Shown here piece after piece: positions 1 through 10,819 of a DNA stretch of 64,000 nt. The notes beneath the pieces are model-generated. The model worked only from the letters and a program-made list of their open reading frames with translations. It searched no databases and was not told where the DNA came from. The DNA comes from Reticulitermes speratus (lineage: Eukaryota > Arthropoda > Insecta > Blattodea > Rhinotermitidae), in NCBI GenBank assembly GCA_021186555.1, contig JAJKFL010000427.1, positions 16,668,005-16,732,004 on the forward strand. Reading direction: 5' to 3'. The translations under genes and the position numbers were made by a program. How positions within the stretch are numbered: position 1 is the first letter of the stretch; the number at the start of each line of letters is the position of its first letter.

Positions 1-258
1 GGCGAGTCGGAAGTTCCTCCCGGCGAGACAGGCCGAACCATAGCGTATGAGTTCGTTCACTTCACAGGTGTACTGTGCAGAGATGTCAGTGTAAGTGCAA
101 TATACGATAAACTGTAACAGAAATGTTGAAGTTATTATCAACTGCTAAATAAACGTCACGACGCAAACCGTAAAAAAAACACACAGGAATAATTTCATTT
201 AAGACGCAGACCTAACACTGCATTACAATATTTAAAGTAGGCCTACTAAAATAATGAA

Positions 259-463
259 ATCTGCGCTCTTCTGGGATATTACGCGGCGTCGTGTGGTAAT
301 TGATTACCGACGTTTCGGGACAACGTATCGGTCCCATTTTCAACCGTCAAGAGTCCTTTTCTCCTCGGATTCTTGACCCTTGAAGATTGGACAGATACGT
401 TGTTCCGAAACGTCGGTAAAAATTACCACACGACGCGGCGTAATATCCCAGAAGAGCGCAGAT
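259..463. mobile_element. Fold-back repeat, family E, compact copy
   Basis: Two near-identical arms of about 90 bp face each other around position 361. Each arm runs from an outer ATCTGCGCTCTTCTGGG to an inner ACCGACGTTTCGG followed by a CTTCAA/TTGAAG motif. The arms differ at only a few positions, so the RNA or single strand would form a long hairpin. The right arm read on + contains TTGAAGA then CCGAAACGTCGGT, like a degraded Penelope-type hammerhead core. The same arms recur at 59805-60510 and, diverged, at several other sites. No coding capacity is seen. Confidence 0.8.
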
Positions 464-627
464 CTCATCAGTCAATATTATTAAAACGGTTACATCAACG
501 AGCGTGAAATTAGAGGACAAAAGATATGGCACGTGAGTACAAAATCTTAGTCGAAAAATCTCAAGAAAAGATACTATTTGGGAGACAATGGTCTAGCATG
601 GAGGATTATTAAATAGAACCTTAGGTA

Positions 628-862
628 AAAGGTAAAGTTCATCCTATAACATGCCCTAAAGGCACAGAGGGGTGGGCGGTCAACGTCACGCCTCGGCCGC
701 TTTACTCCCGGAAAACAGCCCAAATACCGACTGTACAGGAGGTTGGGTGGGCTCCAGGGCCGGTCTGGACGGGTGCGGAAAATCTCGCCCACACCGGGGT
801 CCGAACCCCGAAACGTCCAGCAGGTAGCCAGTCGCTATACCGACTACGCTATCCTCGCCGCT
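628..862 (-). mobile_element. tRNA-derived SINE, family A
   Basis: Read on the minus strand it starts with a tRNA-like head: a box-A-like GATAGCGTAGTCGGTATAG, then a box B region GGTTCGGACCCC. The body contains CCGACCGCTTT-like and CCCACCCAACC-like blocks shared with the copy at 19180-19455. It ends in a tail related to GTAAAGGTAAAG. It lacks part of the body found in the 19.2 kb copy. It would have been transcribed by RNA polymerase III and mobilised in trans by a LINE. Confidence 0.75.
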
Positions 863-952
863 AAAAAGGACCTTACAGGAGTAGTGTGGAGTGGATGTGA
901 TTCGTAAGTACAGTGCTAAGTGTCGGGTTCTTATAAACATCGTGACAGTAAA

Positions 953-1119
953 GATTCGAATCTCCTGGGATGTTACCCCGTGTCGACTGGTAAACAGACA
1001 CCGACGTTTTGAAAGCGTAGTGCCTTCTAAACGTCGGTAATTTTATCAGTCTACAAGGCGTAACATCCCAGAAGACAAGGATCTCCATCAACACCGCTGT
1101 GAGAACCTCAAATCTCGGA
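953..1119. mobile_element. Family E fold-back fragment
   Basis: It contains CTCCTGGGATGTTACCCCGTG on the left and the inverse CGTAACATCCCAGAAGAC on the right, with ACCGACGTTTTG and AAACGTCGGTAA between. It ends with the family E tail ACCGCTGTGAGAACCTCAAA, also seen near 34.5 and 58.3 kb. It is more diverged than the copy at 259-463. Confidence 0.6.
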
Positions 1120-1375
1120 CGGTAACGATCCTTCGGCGTCCACAAAAGGAGGGGAATTTCTCGACTGGCTGAGCAACTATCAGCTATTTAAGTATGTCTC
1201 TGCCCCATGGGCTTGCTTGTGTTCATGCCAGTAACTGGCTGAGCAACTATTAGCCATTTAAGTATGTTTCTGCCCCATGGACTTGCTTGTGTTCATGCCA
1301 GTAACTGGCTGAGCAACTATCAGCTATTTAAGTATGTTTCTGCCCCATGGACTTGTGTTCATGCTAGTAACTGGC
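1112..1375 (+). repeat. 70-bp tandem array beginning in a LINE 3' tail
   Basis: Positions 1117-1165 (CGGTAACGATCC, then GGAATTTCTCGACTGGCT) match the last segment of the LINE remnant at 11225-11300. From about 1163 a 70-bp unit starting ACTGGCTGAGCAACTAT is repeated about three times, with a fourth partial copy ending near 1375. Units are almost identical apart from CAGC/TAGC and a 4-bp deletion. A short ORF across it is a by-product of the repeat. Confidence 0.75.
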
Positions 1376-2039
1376 TGCAGAAGCATTCGAAAAAAAAACA
1401 CTTGATGCTGAGAAATGAAGGCTTTGTCTTCGATATGGCAGCGCAGAGGAAGTACGTCACGTCTGTATGCCTTAAGTAGCTAATCTTACGTCGTCACTGA
1501 AGAACAGTCACTGTTGAAGGGTGACTAAAGACGGCCAGAGGAGCATACAAATCTCATGACGCCACACTATGTCCGGAGAAACCTGATCGAGTGTCCCATC
1601 AGCCCGCCCATATACAATCTCGCCGGTCCCTATTAGGAACGCCCGTGTCTACAAACCCATACACTACAGCGCACACAAAAGCTCTATTCACAGACAGTCG
1701 TGCCTGAAATTGCGAAGGCGTGCTGAAAGGAAGAAAGCCTCCGTCACAACATAGAAATATACTTCCGTTTGCGACGAGAACAAATGCTAAAAATAGAAGG
1801 GCATATAAGGCATTATACATCCTAATTATTATTTATAAACCCAATTCAAGAGGATATTTCCTTGTCGTACAGAATTATAAAGGTTGATCAACAATTCCAG
1901 CGCAATTTATACCACGTATTACAGTTATTCCAAGACAGACGCCATATTTTCGAAAAAGACCGTGTATTTGTTGCATTAGAGTATAAAGAAATGCGATGGT
2001 ATTTAGGTACTCGTATAAAAGAAACGTGATAAAAGTAAG
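1376..2039. other. Unassigned stretch
   Basis: No repeat family or conserved coding region is recognised. A 73-codon minus-strand ORF at 1599-1820 starts with a hydrophobic stretch that resembles a signal peptide. There is nothing else to support it as an exon. Confidence 0.4.
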
Positions 2040-2840
2040 AAGACAAGTATCAGAAATTTTAATTTTAAAAATGGTCTGTTTGTGGTGTCCCTCCCCAAGG
2101 GGCTATTTACCACATTCCTCGGGAAAGATGCAAACAATGACGATAGACCAAAACATACGCTCACTTTTTCTTCAAAAGACTCATCAAATAGTGGGATGCA
2201 AGCGCAAATTCCTCATAGTGTCAGAAGTTCGAAATACAGAAAATGTGGCGTCTCTCCCGCCCTGGCAACTCTCCCGGAAACGATTACTTTCGTTAGAATG
2301 TCTGCATAGAGATGACTACATAAAAGAACTTGATATGCATTAGTCTAAAGCACACTAAAACCCTTACAAAGAAGAGATATAAATATCATAGCTCACTTCA
2401 GATCCGTACAGACAGGTGTTGTCCGTGGCGTGGCTTCTCTCCCTTGAACATTCGTACCATTTGTACCATCTGTACCAGTTTTCGAGGAAGAGACGCAACA
2501 GTCTCTTCCACGGCTTACAGACATTCAATATGGGTGAAAGCTACATAAATCGAACAGATGTCACAAACACATTTAACGAAGGGTGTGACATGCGAAATAA
2601 CGTACAAATTGACAAAGAAATGCTCACAAGTAACTAGTTTTATCAGAAATTTTTAATCTCAAACAATTAGAAGCGACCAACACACGGATTCAGTTTTGTT
2701 TACATATGTAATCCAACGGTGCGATGTGCGCCCAACTTCCTCCTAGTGTCAGAAGTTTGAAATACAGAAAATGTGACGTCTTCACCGACGTGGCAAATCT
2801 CCCAGAATGACTCTACGTTTTAACAGTGTTATATTGGGCA
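2040..2840 (+). repeat. Diverged direct duplication about 0.5-0.6 kb apart
   Basis: Parts of 2049-2310 recur in order at 2643-2830. Examples are TCAGAAATTTTAAT/TCAGAAATTTTTAAT, then TAGTGTCAGAAGTT, then GAAATACAGAAAATGTG and a diverged GGCAA-CTCCC block. The copies are imperfect and interrupted by indels, so this looks like an old local duplication. No function is inferred. Confidence 0.55.
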
Positions 2841-3129
2841 TTATATCTTAAAAAACGTACATACAGGCCTTATGTTTTTAAACCCTTGACGTCTAATAAA
2901 ATGTCACCGCAATAAAAGTTAAAATTCTCGTGTTTCAATAAAGCAGTAAAAACGAACGCTCCTATACTATTACTCCTAACTTCAAAATCGCATAATTTCC
3001 TCATCCACTCCATTTGTTCTGTCAAGCAGATGTAACTGACACATACGAAATGCGTTATAAATTAGACTGCGCGTGTTTAAAAAATAAAGCAAACAGATAC
3101 GTTACATTTGCATTGCGCTGATAAGGAAT

Positions 3130-3492
3130 TCTGGTATAGACAGATAGGCAGGTAGGTAGGTGGGTCGGTAGGTAGGTAGGTAGAGATAGAGAGAGATTGG
3201 CGGAAGGATGGATACAGGTAGATAGACATGTATATAGATAGGTACATAGATAGATAGATATAGATAGAGAGGTAGGTATATAATATATATATATAAATAT
3301 ATAGGTAGACAGACAGATAGGTAGTAAGACAGATATTTTGATAGATAGGCAGACATAAACACAAAGACACACAGAGAGTCAGATAGATAGACAGATATAT
3401 TGATATACAGATAAATAGATAGATATAATAGATAGACAGATAGATAGGAAAATAGGTAGGTAGGTAGGTAGGTAGGTAGGTAGGCACATAGA
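3130..3492. repeat. GATA/GGTA-rich simple repeat tract
   Basis: The plus strand is built from GATA, GGTA, GACA and ACATA tetranucleotide blocks, ending in a near-pure run of about nine GGTA units at 3453-3484. Overlapping minus-strand ORFs of Tyr/Leu/Ser/Ile/Pro/Thr are readings of this low-complexity DNA in several frames and are not genes. Confidence 0.9.
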
Positions 3493-4069
3493 TAAAATTA
3501 ACACACTGCAACACAGCATGTCACAACCCTTGATATAAACCCACGCACTACTGCTTACAGAGCTAACAATAGTACAAACGACTGCGGTTCGCATATCTTG
3601 AATACCTTGTTTTGCTGATAACACCGTACGGAACAGCTATCCAGCGAACAGGAACTATATCACTAAATTAAATTTATATGACATTCGACCTCGGATTTCG
3701 AAAACCGTTAGCAAAACCCGAAGGCTGGCAACCAACGTTTAAAAACGCTCTGAAATGGCATGAATCGACAAGACCCGCCCGCGTGTTGCACGTGTATATT
3801 GGTCGCAGATCACAAGACAAGCTTATGAAAAGAAAACCAAGTGTCATATCTGATAAGGAACAATGGTGATGTAAGAACGGACATCCAAAAACGATCCTGT
3901 AACACCCACTGCAGTCTTATGGGTACTGCAAATGGTGACGTTATACACACACTACTGACATTTCGCATCTTATAACAGATTAAAGTGCGTGCAACGTTCC
4001 TTTCAGGCTATTTCGGTTCTGGAAAACGACGGAGTCAAGTGTCTTCTAACTATGAGGACACTAAGAAGA

Positions 4070-4131
4070 TTACTGTCTTCTGGAATATGACGCCGTGTAG
4101 TTTGAAGGCGTCAAATCCCAGAGGACAGTAA
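4070..4131. repeat. Short family E hairpin
   Basis: A left arm starting TTACTGTCTTCTGG and containing TGACGCC is mirrored by GGCGTCAAATCCCAGAGG and ACAGTAA. The outer ends and the CTTCTGG/CCCAGAG cores match the family E terminus, but the interior is reduced to a few bases. Confidence 0.6.
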
Positions 4132-4182
4132 TTTCCATAGGAATAGTCCCAAAATGTTACTCGTACTTTCCCGTCACTTGAC

Positions 4183-4216
4183 CCTGAAGATGGAAGCATT
4201 GTGCCTGAAAGTCGAG
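4183..4216 (+). other. Hammerhead-like motif of Penelope type
   Basis: CACTTGAC is followed by CCTGAAGA, a short stem-loop beginning TGG, then GAAAGTCGAGTG. The flanks CACTTGAC and GTCGAGTG can pair over 8 bp (one G-U), forming stem I around a CUGA-A-GA/GAAA core. The usual GAAAC has lost its C. It is probably a decayed family E piece. Confidence 0.4.
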
Positions 4217-4399
4217 TGAAATATTGAAGACGATGCCTGTCGTACTTCGTGGTCTGTATGTAAGTTCTTCGTAAGATAAATACAGAGCGTCACAATGCCG
4301 ACGCTTAATCTTTTGAGCAGTAAAAGAGATCCATCTGAACAGAGAAATCGCAACTAACTAGCTAATAGTTCTAAATAAATAAATAGCATAAATAACTCC

Positions 4400-4594
4400 G
4401 TCGAGTAGAGACCTTCTTCAGAAGCTAACACTTTCTTGGTTAGATAAAAATTTCCCTAAGTTTTATAGAACACGAATGTTCTTCACCGTGTTAACAATAT
4501 CCTACCACTGGTCTCTATCCTGAGCCAGATAAATCCAGTCCATAACCTCCCATTCCAGCTTTTTAAGACTGACGCTGATATTGTCCTGCCACAC
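4400..4594 (-). pseudogene. Decayed LINE 3' end fragment
   Basis: The block GAAGCTAACA, TTTTATAGAACACGAA, CTATCCTGAGCC, AATCCAGTCCAT, CATTCCAGCTTTTTAAGA is shared in the same order with 10145-10380, 37565-37810, 39425-39645 and 51680-51840. Read on minus it is the region encoding the LINE C-terminal tail recognised at 10820-11335. Frames are broken. Confidence 0.65.
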
Positions 4595-4599
4595 AGCCT

Positions 4600-4775
4600 C
4601 CTATCCAATGCGTACCGGGCGTTCCTGCCGCCGGGATAAAGCGACCGGATCGTTAAGTTGACCACTCACCTCCAACTAGTGCCAAGGTTAAGAACGAATG
4701 GAGTTATACCTCCATTCTCCCTATATGACTTCACGGCGTGTACAGGGACAACTTTTCGATTACCTTTACAGTTCA
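4600..4775 (+). mobile_element. SINE family A, 5'-truncated
   Basis: It carries the SINE A body and tail: GATAAAGCGACCGG, TTGACCACTCACCTCCA, TAGTGCCAAGGTTAAGAA, then TACAGGGACAACTTTTC. The tRNA-like head is missing. It directly follows a LINE fragment in the opposite orientation. Confidence 0.7.
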
Positions 4776-5079
4776 ATTTACGCCCTGGTCTTCCCAGTGA
4801 CGAAGGAACCGTATCTTAGTTTACTAGAAGCTCTTGCCTGCTCCACCAACTGTCTGCATCTGCAGTATACACAGCTCACTTCGTAGGTCGCTGCTCCTCT
4901 GTCCTCCGTGGCCTTCTCTTTTATGGGACTATTACAGAAAAAAAAGAGCAGAAACAAGCCAGTACCATTATAGGCTCCCCCTTCCTTACTTCTTTTATGT
5001 TCTAATGTGAAGGCTGCAAGGCGACTGAAGTTCCCATGTCTGAGCGTAGAGTGTGGGCCAGACAGAAACCACGATGGGA

Positions 5080-5300
5080 GGGAAAACATACAGAGGGAAT
5101 GCAGGAGATAGAAATAAAAGCACAAACAAAGAATGAAGGAAAGAATAAGAACGAACAGTAAGTTAAACAAATGAAGAAAAAGGGTAAAACACAAGTAAAT
5201 AAGAAATACAGAAAGAGAAGAAAAAGCAAACGAAACATGAGCGAAAGAAGCAGAAAATTAAACAAACAAACAAAGAGAGAAAGGAAAGATGCAAGACGGG
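5080..5300. repeat. Purine (A/G)-rich low-complexity tract
   Basis: The plus strand is dominated by AAAG, GAAA, AACA and similar words. The Lys/Arg-rich ORF across it (5171-5485) is compositional and has no recognisable domain. Confidence 0.6.
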
Positions 5301-5489
5301 AGTCAAAACGGTGTCTGTGTACCAGGACACGAAGACGTATGGGAATAGAAGGTATCAGTTCACGAATTCTTAATCGTAGCACTAAACGGGAACAATTCAT
5401 AAATTATAATTCTGTAAAGAAATTTACCCTGCCTGCCTCATACTCATCATTATATAGGCACGCACCATTTCCAGGTACGGGGTAATAAT

Positions 5490-5732
5490 CGCCTATATAT
5501 TTTTTAGTCTGACCTCTTTCTACCTACTCGCTGTAGGTGTAGAGGGTTATTGTTGCACCTGATCACACTCCCCTGGATGAGGGATCGGCCTGCCGCAGAG
5601 ACCTCTACCTAACAACACATAACAGTCATAAGAAACAAACATCCATGCCTCCGGCGGGATTCAAACCCGCAATCCTAGCAAGCGAGCGGCCGCAGACCTA
5701 CGCCTTAGACCGCGCGGCCACTGGGATCGGCT
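5490..5732 (-). mobile_element. tRNA-derived SINE, family C
   Basis: On minus it begins GCCGATCCCAGTGGCCGCG, continues with a box A region containing GCGGTCTAAGGCG and a box B GGGTTTGAATCCCGCC, then the C body with TAGAGGTCTCTGCGGCAGG. The head resembles a class II (Leu/Ser) tRNA. The 3' region is diverged. Confidence 0.85.
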
Positions 5733-5735
5733 CAG

Positions 5736-7226
5736 TACCACACATTCACACCAAAATACTTAGACATCTCATTACTCTTAAATTCAAACATCCACAGTCT
5801 CGCCTTCAGCCTTCAGTGATCAAGATGCAGCCGTAACACAGGCTGTAATTCCCGCAACGTCTGTTTCAAAACGTAGAAGAATGCCAGCAATGTGACCATT
5901 AAATGACGATGTATCTGCTGGCCTTGAAAGTAACAGTAATGTCATTCGGCTTATTTTAACTCTTTTTTTTTTTTAGTAAAGCAAGTCGATATTTTAAGTT
6001 GACGTTTTACATACCTTATTTTATTCTGTAGATAAAATTATGGGAAGGATAAATTCAGGAAAGTATTTTTAATATTCAGTTCAAAACCCGTTATTATGCC
6101 AACTTGATTTAAAAAACACGTCTGTAGTGCAGAAATGTTGTCAGCTGTATTTTGTGGTTGTGAAAACAGTCTCTTACTTTGACGGACGAACACAGAGCAT
6201 TGAACGTCTTTGGAAACAAAATGTTGAAGAAAATACTTGTATTTAAGTAGGGAGACGCAAATTGGGAATCCTATAACGAGGAAATAGCCATGTGTCTTTT
6301 ATAGGTTACTTCGTAACGTTAGAATATTGAAATCTAGAAGCATAAGAGGGCTGATAATGTAATTGATACGTGGGAAACATATACATACATAATTTTGGCA
6401 ATAAAACGTATGGAAAATGAGTCATGTGGAAGATGAGCAATAAACGAGAGGATTAATGTTAAGACGGATCTTGGGAAAATAGTTCGTGAGGAGTGCTGGT
6501 GACTAGAACTATTCTGGGGTCGGGCCCGACAGGGGGCTTTGTTATTGTCGGTGTTAAATTTTGGTGTTCTGTCAAACGACTTAGTTAATAAAACTAAACT
6601 GGCCGGAAAGAGTACAAACGTCGATCTTAGTATGAAGTTTGTTTATTTTTTACGTTATTTGTTAACGCCCTAACAACCATTGCGATCAGTGTTATAAAAA
6701 AATGACAAGCCAATTAATAATGACAAATACGTCAGATGGGAAAGAAATTAAACAACATCCAGGAACCTTCCGGGAAAATCCAAGCAATTTTTTTTTGTCA
6801 GGATAGTCGGTCCCTTCTGGAATTCGATCTGGGAACTTGCTGACTCCGAAGCAGACGCAACATACAGTTCATCCGTTAAAAGGCCGACACATCTGCTGTC
6901 AGTTGCACCGTAATGCGAGGCTCTGCACATGCTGCAGTAACAAATTCTATTTGTCAGATGACACTGCACAAGATTACGGGATGCCAGAACACTCATTAAA
7001 GAAGTATTTTAATCTGCACAGACGCACAAACGTTCTGTCTGTCACATAAACTACAGTCATCATTCCAACATATTACTCTTCAGAGAATGCCGATTATGGT
7101 ATGGAATGGAAAGAGCAAAATTAGACAGCTTAGACACAGTGCGTCGTCTCTGTTCGCATTGCATGCCGGTTGAAACAGCGCGACAAGCGGAAATTGTGAC
7201 CTTAGATTACAAGTTCTACAAATAAG
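5736..7226. other. Unassigned AT-rich stretch
   Basis: I see no recognised repeat family, conserved ORF or RNA gene. Short T runs (near 5966 and 6789) and short ORFs without domains are all that is present. Confidence 0.45.
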
Positions 7227-8362
7227 CATCTGTACAATACTGTAATGAAAACTGAGGTCTGAGGACAGCATTATGCGAATTGCAACTTGCATATGACTCA
7301 TTAGGTAAGATCCGTTCAATACTGCTATAGACACTGAGGTATGAAGATAGCATTATGCGAATTATAACTTGCATGTAGCTCATTACGTAGCACCTGTACA
7401 ATACTGCTATAGACACTGAGGTATGAAGATAGCATTATGCGAATTATAACTTGCATGTAGCTCATTACGTAGCACCTGTACAATACTGCTATAGACACTG
7501 AGGTATGAAGATAGCATTATGCGAATTATAACTTGCATGTAGCTCATTACGTAGCACCTGTACAATACTGCTATAGACACTGAGGTATGAAGATAGCATT
7601 ATGCGAATTATAACTTGCATGTAGCTCATTACGTAGCACCTGTACAATACTGCTATAGACACTGAGGTATGAAGATAGCATTATGCGAATTATAACTTGC
7701 ATGTAGCTCATTACGTAGCACCTGTACAATACTGCTATAGACACTGAGGTATGAAGATAGCATTATGCGAATTATAACTTGCATGTAGCTCATTACGTAG
7801 CACCTGTACAATACTGCTATAGACACTGAGGTATGAAGATAGCATTATGCGAATTAAAACTTGCATGTAGCTCATTATGTAGCACCTGTACAATACTGCT
7901 ATAGACACTGAGGTATGAAGATAGCATTATGCGAATTATAACTTGCATGTAGCTCATTACGTAGCACCTGTACAATACTGCTATAGACACTGAGGTATGA
8001 AGATAGCATTATGCAAATTAAAACTTGCATGTAGCTCATTATGTAGCACCTGTACAATACTGCTATAGACACTGAGGTATGAAGATGGCATTATGCGAAT
8101 TATAACTTGCATGTAGCTCATTACGTAGCACCTGTACAATACTGCTATAGACACTGAGGTATGAAGATAGCATTATGCGAATTATAACTTGCATGTAGCT
8201 CATTACGTAGCACCTGTACAATACTGCTATAGACACTGAGGTATGAAGATAGCATTATGCGAATTATAACTTGCATGTAGCTCATTACGTAGCATATGTA
8301 CAAAATTGCTATAGACACTGAAGTATGAAGATAGCACTATGAGAATTATAACTTGCATATAA
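7227..8362 (+). repeat. 82-bp satellite array, about 14 copies
   Basis: The unit contains CACCTGTACAATACTGC, AGACACTGAGGTATGAAG, TAGCATTATGCGAATTATAA and CTTGCATGTAGCTCATTACG. Unit starts step by exactly 82 bp from 7391 to 8293. The first two and the last units are the most diverged, as expected at array edges. Two interior units share the variants AATTAAAAC and ATTATGTAG, indicating duplication of variant units. It is non-coding. Confidence 0.95.
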
Positions 8363-8450
8363 CTTACAAAGTGGAAAGAAGGAAGGAGTGAGGAAAGGAA
8401 GAAAGGTGGAAGGAAGGAAGGACGAAAGAAGGAGGTTAGAAAAGCAGGAT
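8363..8450. repeat. GGAA/GAAG purine tract
   Basis: The tract is made of GGAAGGAA, GAAAGGTGG and GAAGGAGG blocks next to the 82-bp array. It is low-complexity DNA. Confidence 0.75.
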
Positions 8451-10144
8451 AGAAGTACGTAAGTACGAATTATGATAGGCAGGGAAATGGGAGGAAACGT
8501 TACGTCTTGTTCTAAGGCACTGCTTCGATTTCTTGTCGCAGAGATTGAGGGAAACAAAGTACTTGAGAAATATAAGCGGTACTCGGCAAGCAAGGGGTTA
8601 GGTTCCCTTCCCCGTAATTTCTCCCCAAAGTCCTATAGGTTACACCTGGACGCTTCTTTAACACAAACGCAAACAATGAAGCATTCACATAAAATAAACT
8701 GGAAATCAGTACGATAAGAAGGACGGTAGCTGTCACAACAGGTACTTCCTGATCTGTGGTGCCCTTGACAATTACCAGACAGAACTGGTCCGCCTGAGGC
8801 AAGGCTGCAACAACACTCGTATAAAGCAAAGCATCTTTCGGATCCTCAGCATAGGAATACCTCCTGCGGCAAACTGATTTATGTCGCGTTCAGAAACCAA
8901 AGAAACAAAAACGATAATTTATACTTTGTAATTTCTTCCCTTCTGGATTCTCCACTCAGATTTTAAAATCTAGGAGGATATCTAGGAGTGGTAATTCAGT
9001 TCATTAGAACTGACCACTGATTGGCTGAAGACGTTGGCAATTAGATTCCTACATTCTGTTTCTCGACTGTATGCTATTATTATCTACAGCTAATTCAGAT
9101 AATGCTAAACTACCGTCAAGGTGATTACAGTCATAATTGTTATATTTTGAAAGCTCTTGGTTGTAAAATCCACAGTAACGCCTGTCCAGTTGACCAAAAT
9201 GTCCCTGTTTTATGGAGACTGAAGACAGGTTACTGCTTTCATAACAGCTAGGTATGAATTCACACTTGTCCATAGACACAGACCACCTTCGCTTTGCGTA
9301 GGTTTGAAGTTGGGGTTTGGGGCCATGCAAACACCACAGTTACGCGTTGTTTTTATTTTCGGTTGAGTCTCGTTAGTATTATTAGTGACGAATATTTTAC
9401 GGCGTCAGGAAAGCTTTCGAAGCTCCGCACTACTAATTCTGCCAGCACTGACAGAGTCTGATGCAAGACGCTACAATCTCTAGACAGTTCCTGCTGAGAA
9501 ACAAAATTTAGGGCCTGTTACCCGAAGACAGGGAACACAACAAATTATGTTCATGATACCATCAAAGCCGCTGTAACAGTACGAACAACACGCAGCAAGG
9601 AAGCCTGGTTCGATGACTTTGAATTGGGGAATAGGATAACAAAGTTCACTCATCTCTTTCAGGTAGTACAACACAGCCAGTCGATCCATCATTAACGACC
9701 CTGACTTGCATTCAAGCAGTATTTGTGTTGAACTTCAGCCTGACTAAGATTTATCGTGTTTCAACTCAGTCGTTCCAATCTAATACCGGGACTGAGCCTT
9801 GAAATTGGCCACTACTTCGTGGTAAAAAGGTTATCAGTTCTAATACATACTCCTGTCTGTCAGCCCTGATTTGTGTAGTCCTTAGTGGTTCGTCACGGCA
9901 TTCCTCAGTCACCCTGGCGGCATGTTACAAAACGCAGTGATCGATCGTTTCCACAGTTTATCATTCAAAACCATCCTCCCGTTTGACATTACACTCTGCA
10001 GCTGATACAACGTCGTTAACGAAACCAACTCGAAATACACAACAACAGGGCCGCTACTCATCCCGTCGCGTCTCACCTTAAGTTAAACTTTCTGGTACGA
10101 GCTCCTCACACGAACCTATTTCGTAGAATTTAGCATCTTGGTGA
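8451..10144. other. Unassigned stretch
   Basis: No repeat family or coding similarity is recognised. ORFs of 70-105 codons occur on both strands, but none has a domain, signal peptide with processing context, or splice-consistent structure that I can support. Confidence 0.4.
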
Positions 10145-10380
10145 TTTTCACGTAACTGTACGGAGCAGAGTCCTTCTTGAGAAGCTAACAGGTCCTGAGA
10201 TAGTCGAGAAATTTCTCGCGTTTTATGGAACCCGAAGGTTCATTACCGCATTCAAAAGAGTCCGCCATCTCTCTCTCTATCCTCAGCCACAGCAATCCAG
10301 TGCATGTGCTCCCCATCCCATTTCTTGAAGATCCATTTTAATATTATTCTCCCATCTACGCCTAGGTGTGATTTTCAGTT
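10145..10380 (-). pseudogene. Decayed LINE 3' end fragment
   Basis: It shares GAGAAGCTAACAG, GAAATTTCTCGCGTTTTATG, AACCCGAAGGTTCATTACCG, CTCTATCCTCAGCCACAGCA and TATTATTCTCCCATCTACGC with the other LINE tails. On minus this last part encodes RRRW-like and N-I-K-M-D-L-like residues, the hallmark of this tail. The frame is disrupted and no reverse transcriptase is nearby. Confidence 0.7.
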
Positions 10381-10819
10381 ATTCAAGACAAGACCCAAAT
10401 ATTTTTGAAACAGGACGCAGCCGACAACCTTTCTACCATACTTACGAACACCCGAATACCGTCGTAACTTTGCCGAAGTGTTGCTTGGCAACGTAGCGCG
10501 CTTTGGTGGCTTTTGAAAAACAAAAGAAAAAAAAACCGAACAATTATGTTCATAATTTTTGGGCTACATCATGACTTGGTGTCTGTACATGTGAGTACCC
10601 CGCAAGTAAATCTTCGTAGACTACGTACATCATAGTACAACCACCTGAACTCTACAACCGCAATACACATGACCACTGGCTGTGATCTTAGCAATTAACG
10701 ATTTTATATTCTTATAACTACATTGTGTAAGAGCAGACTAAACTCAGGGAATGCTTGCTATCATTGGGTGCAGAATAGGACTACTCTGCCTTCCAGTTTG
10801 ATAGCCAAAAATATAAAGA

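Noticed and set aside
3055-3624. Several overlapping minus ORFs rich in Tyr, Leu, Ser, Ile
   Set aside because: They read a GATA/GGTA simple repeat in different frames.
5171-5485. Lys/Arg-rich 104-codon ORF
   Set aside because: Purine-rich DNA explains the composition. No domain, and the end runs into unrelated sequence.
7227-8362. Possible CRISPR-like or hammerhead satellite
   Set aside because: Units are contiguous without unique spacers, so it is not CRISPR. ATGAAGATAGCATTATGCGAA recalls a hammerhead core only loosely, lacking the GAAAC and pairing arms.
10480-10492. GTTGCTTGGCAAC, resembling an RFX X-box
   Set aside because: A single short match with one imperfect position and no gene nearby is expected by chance in 64 kb.
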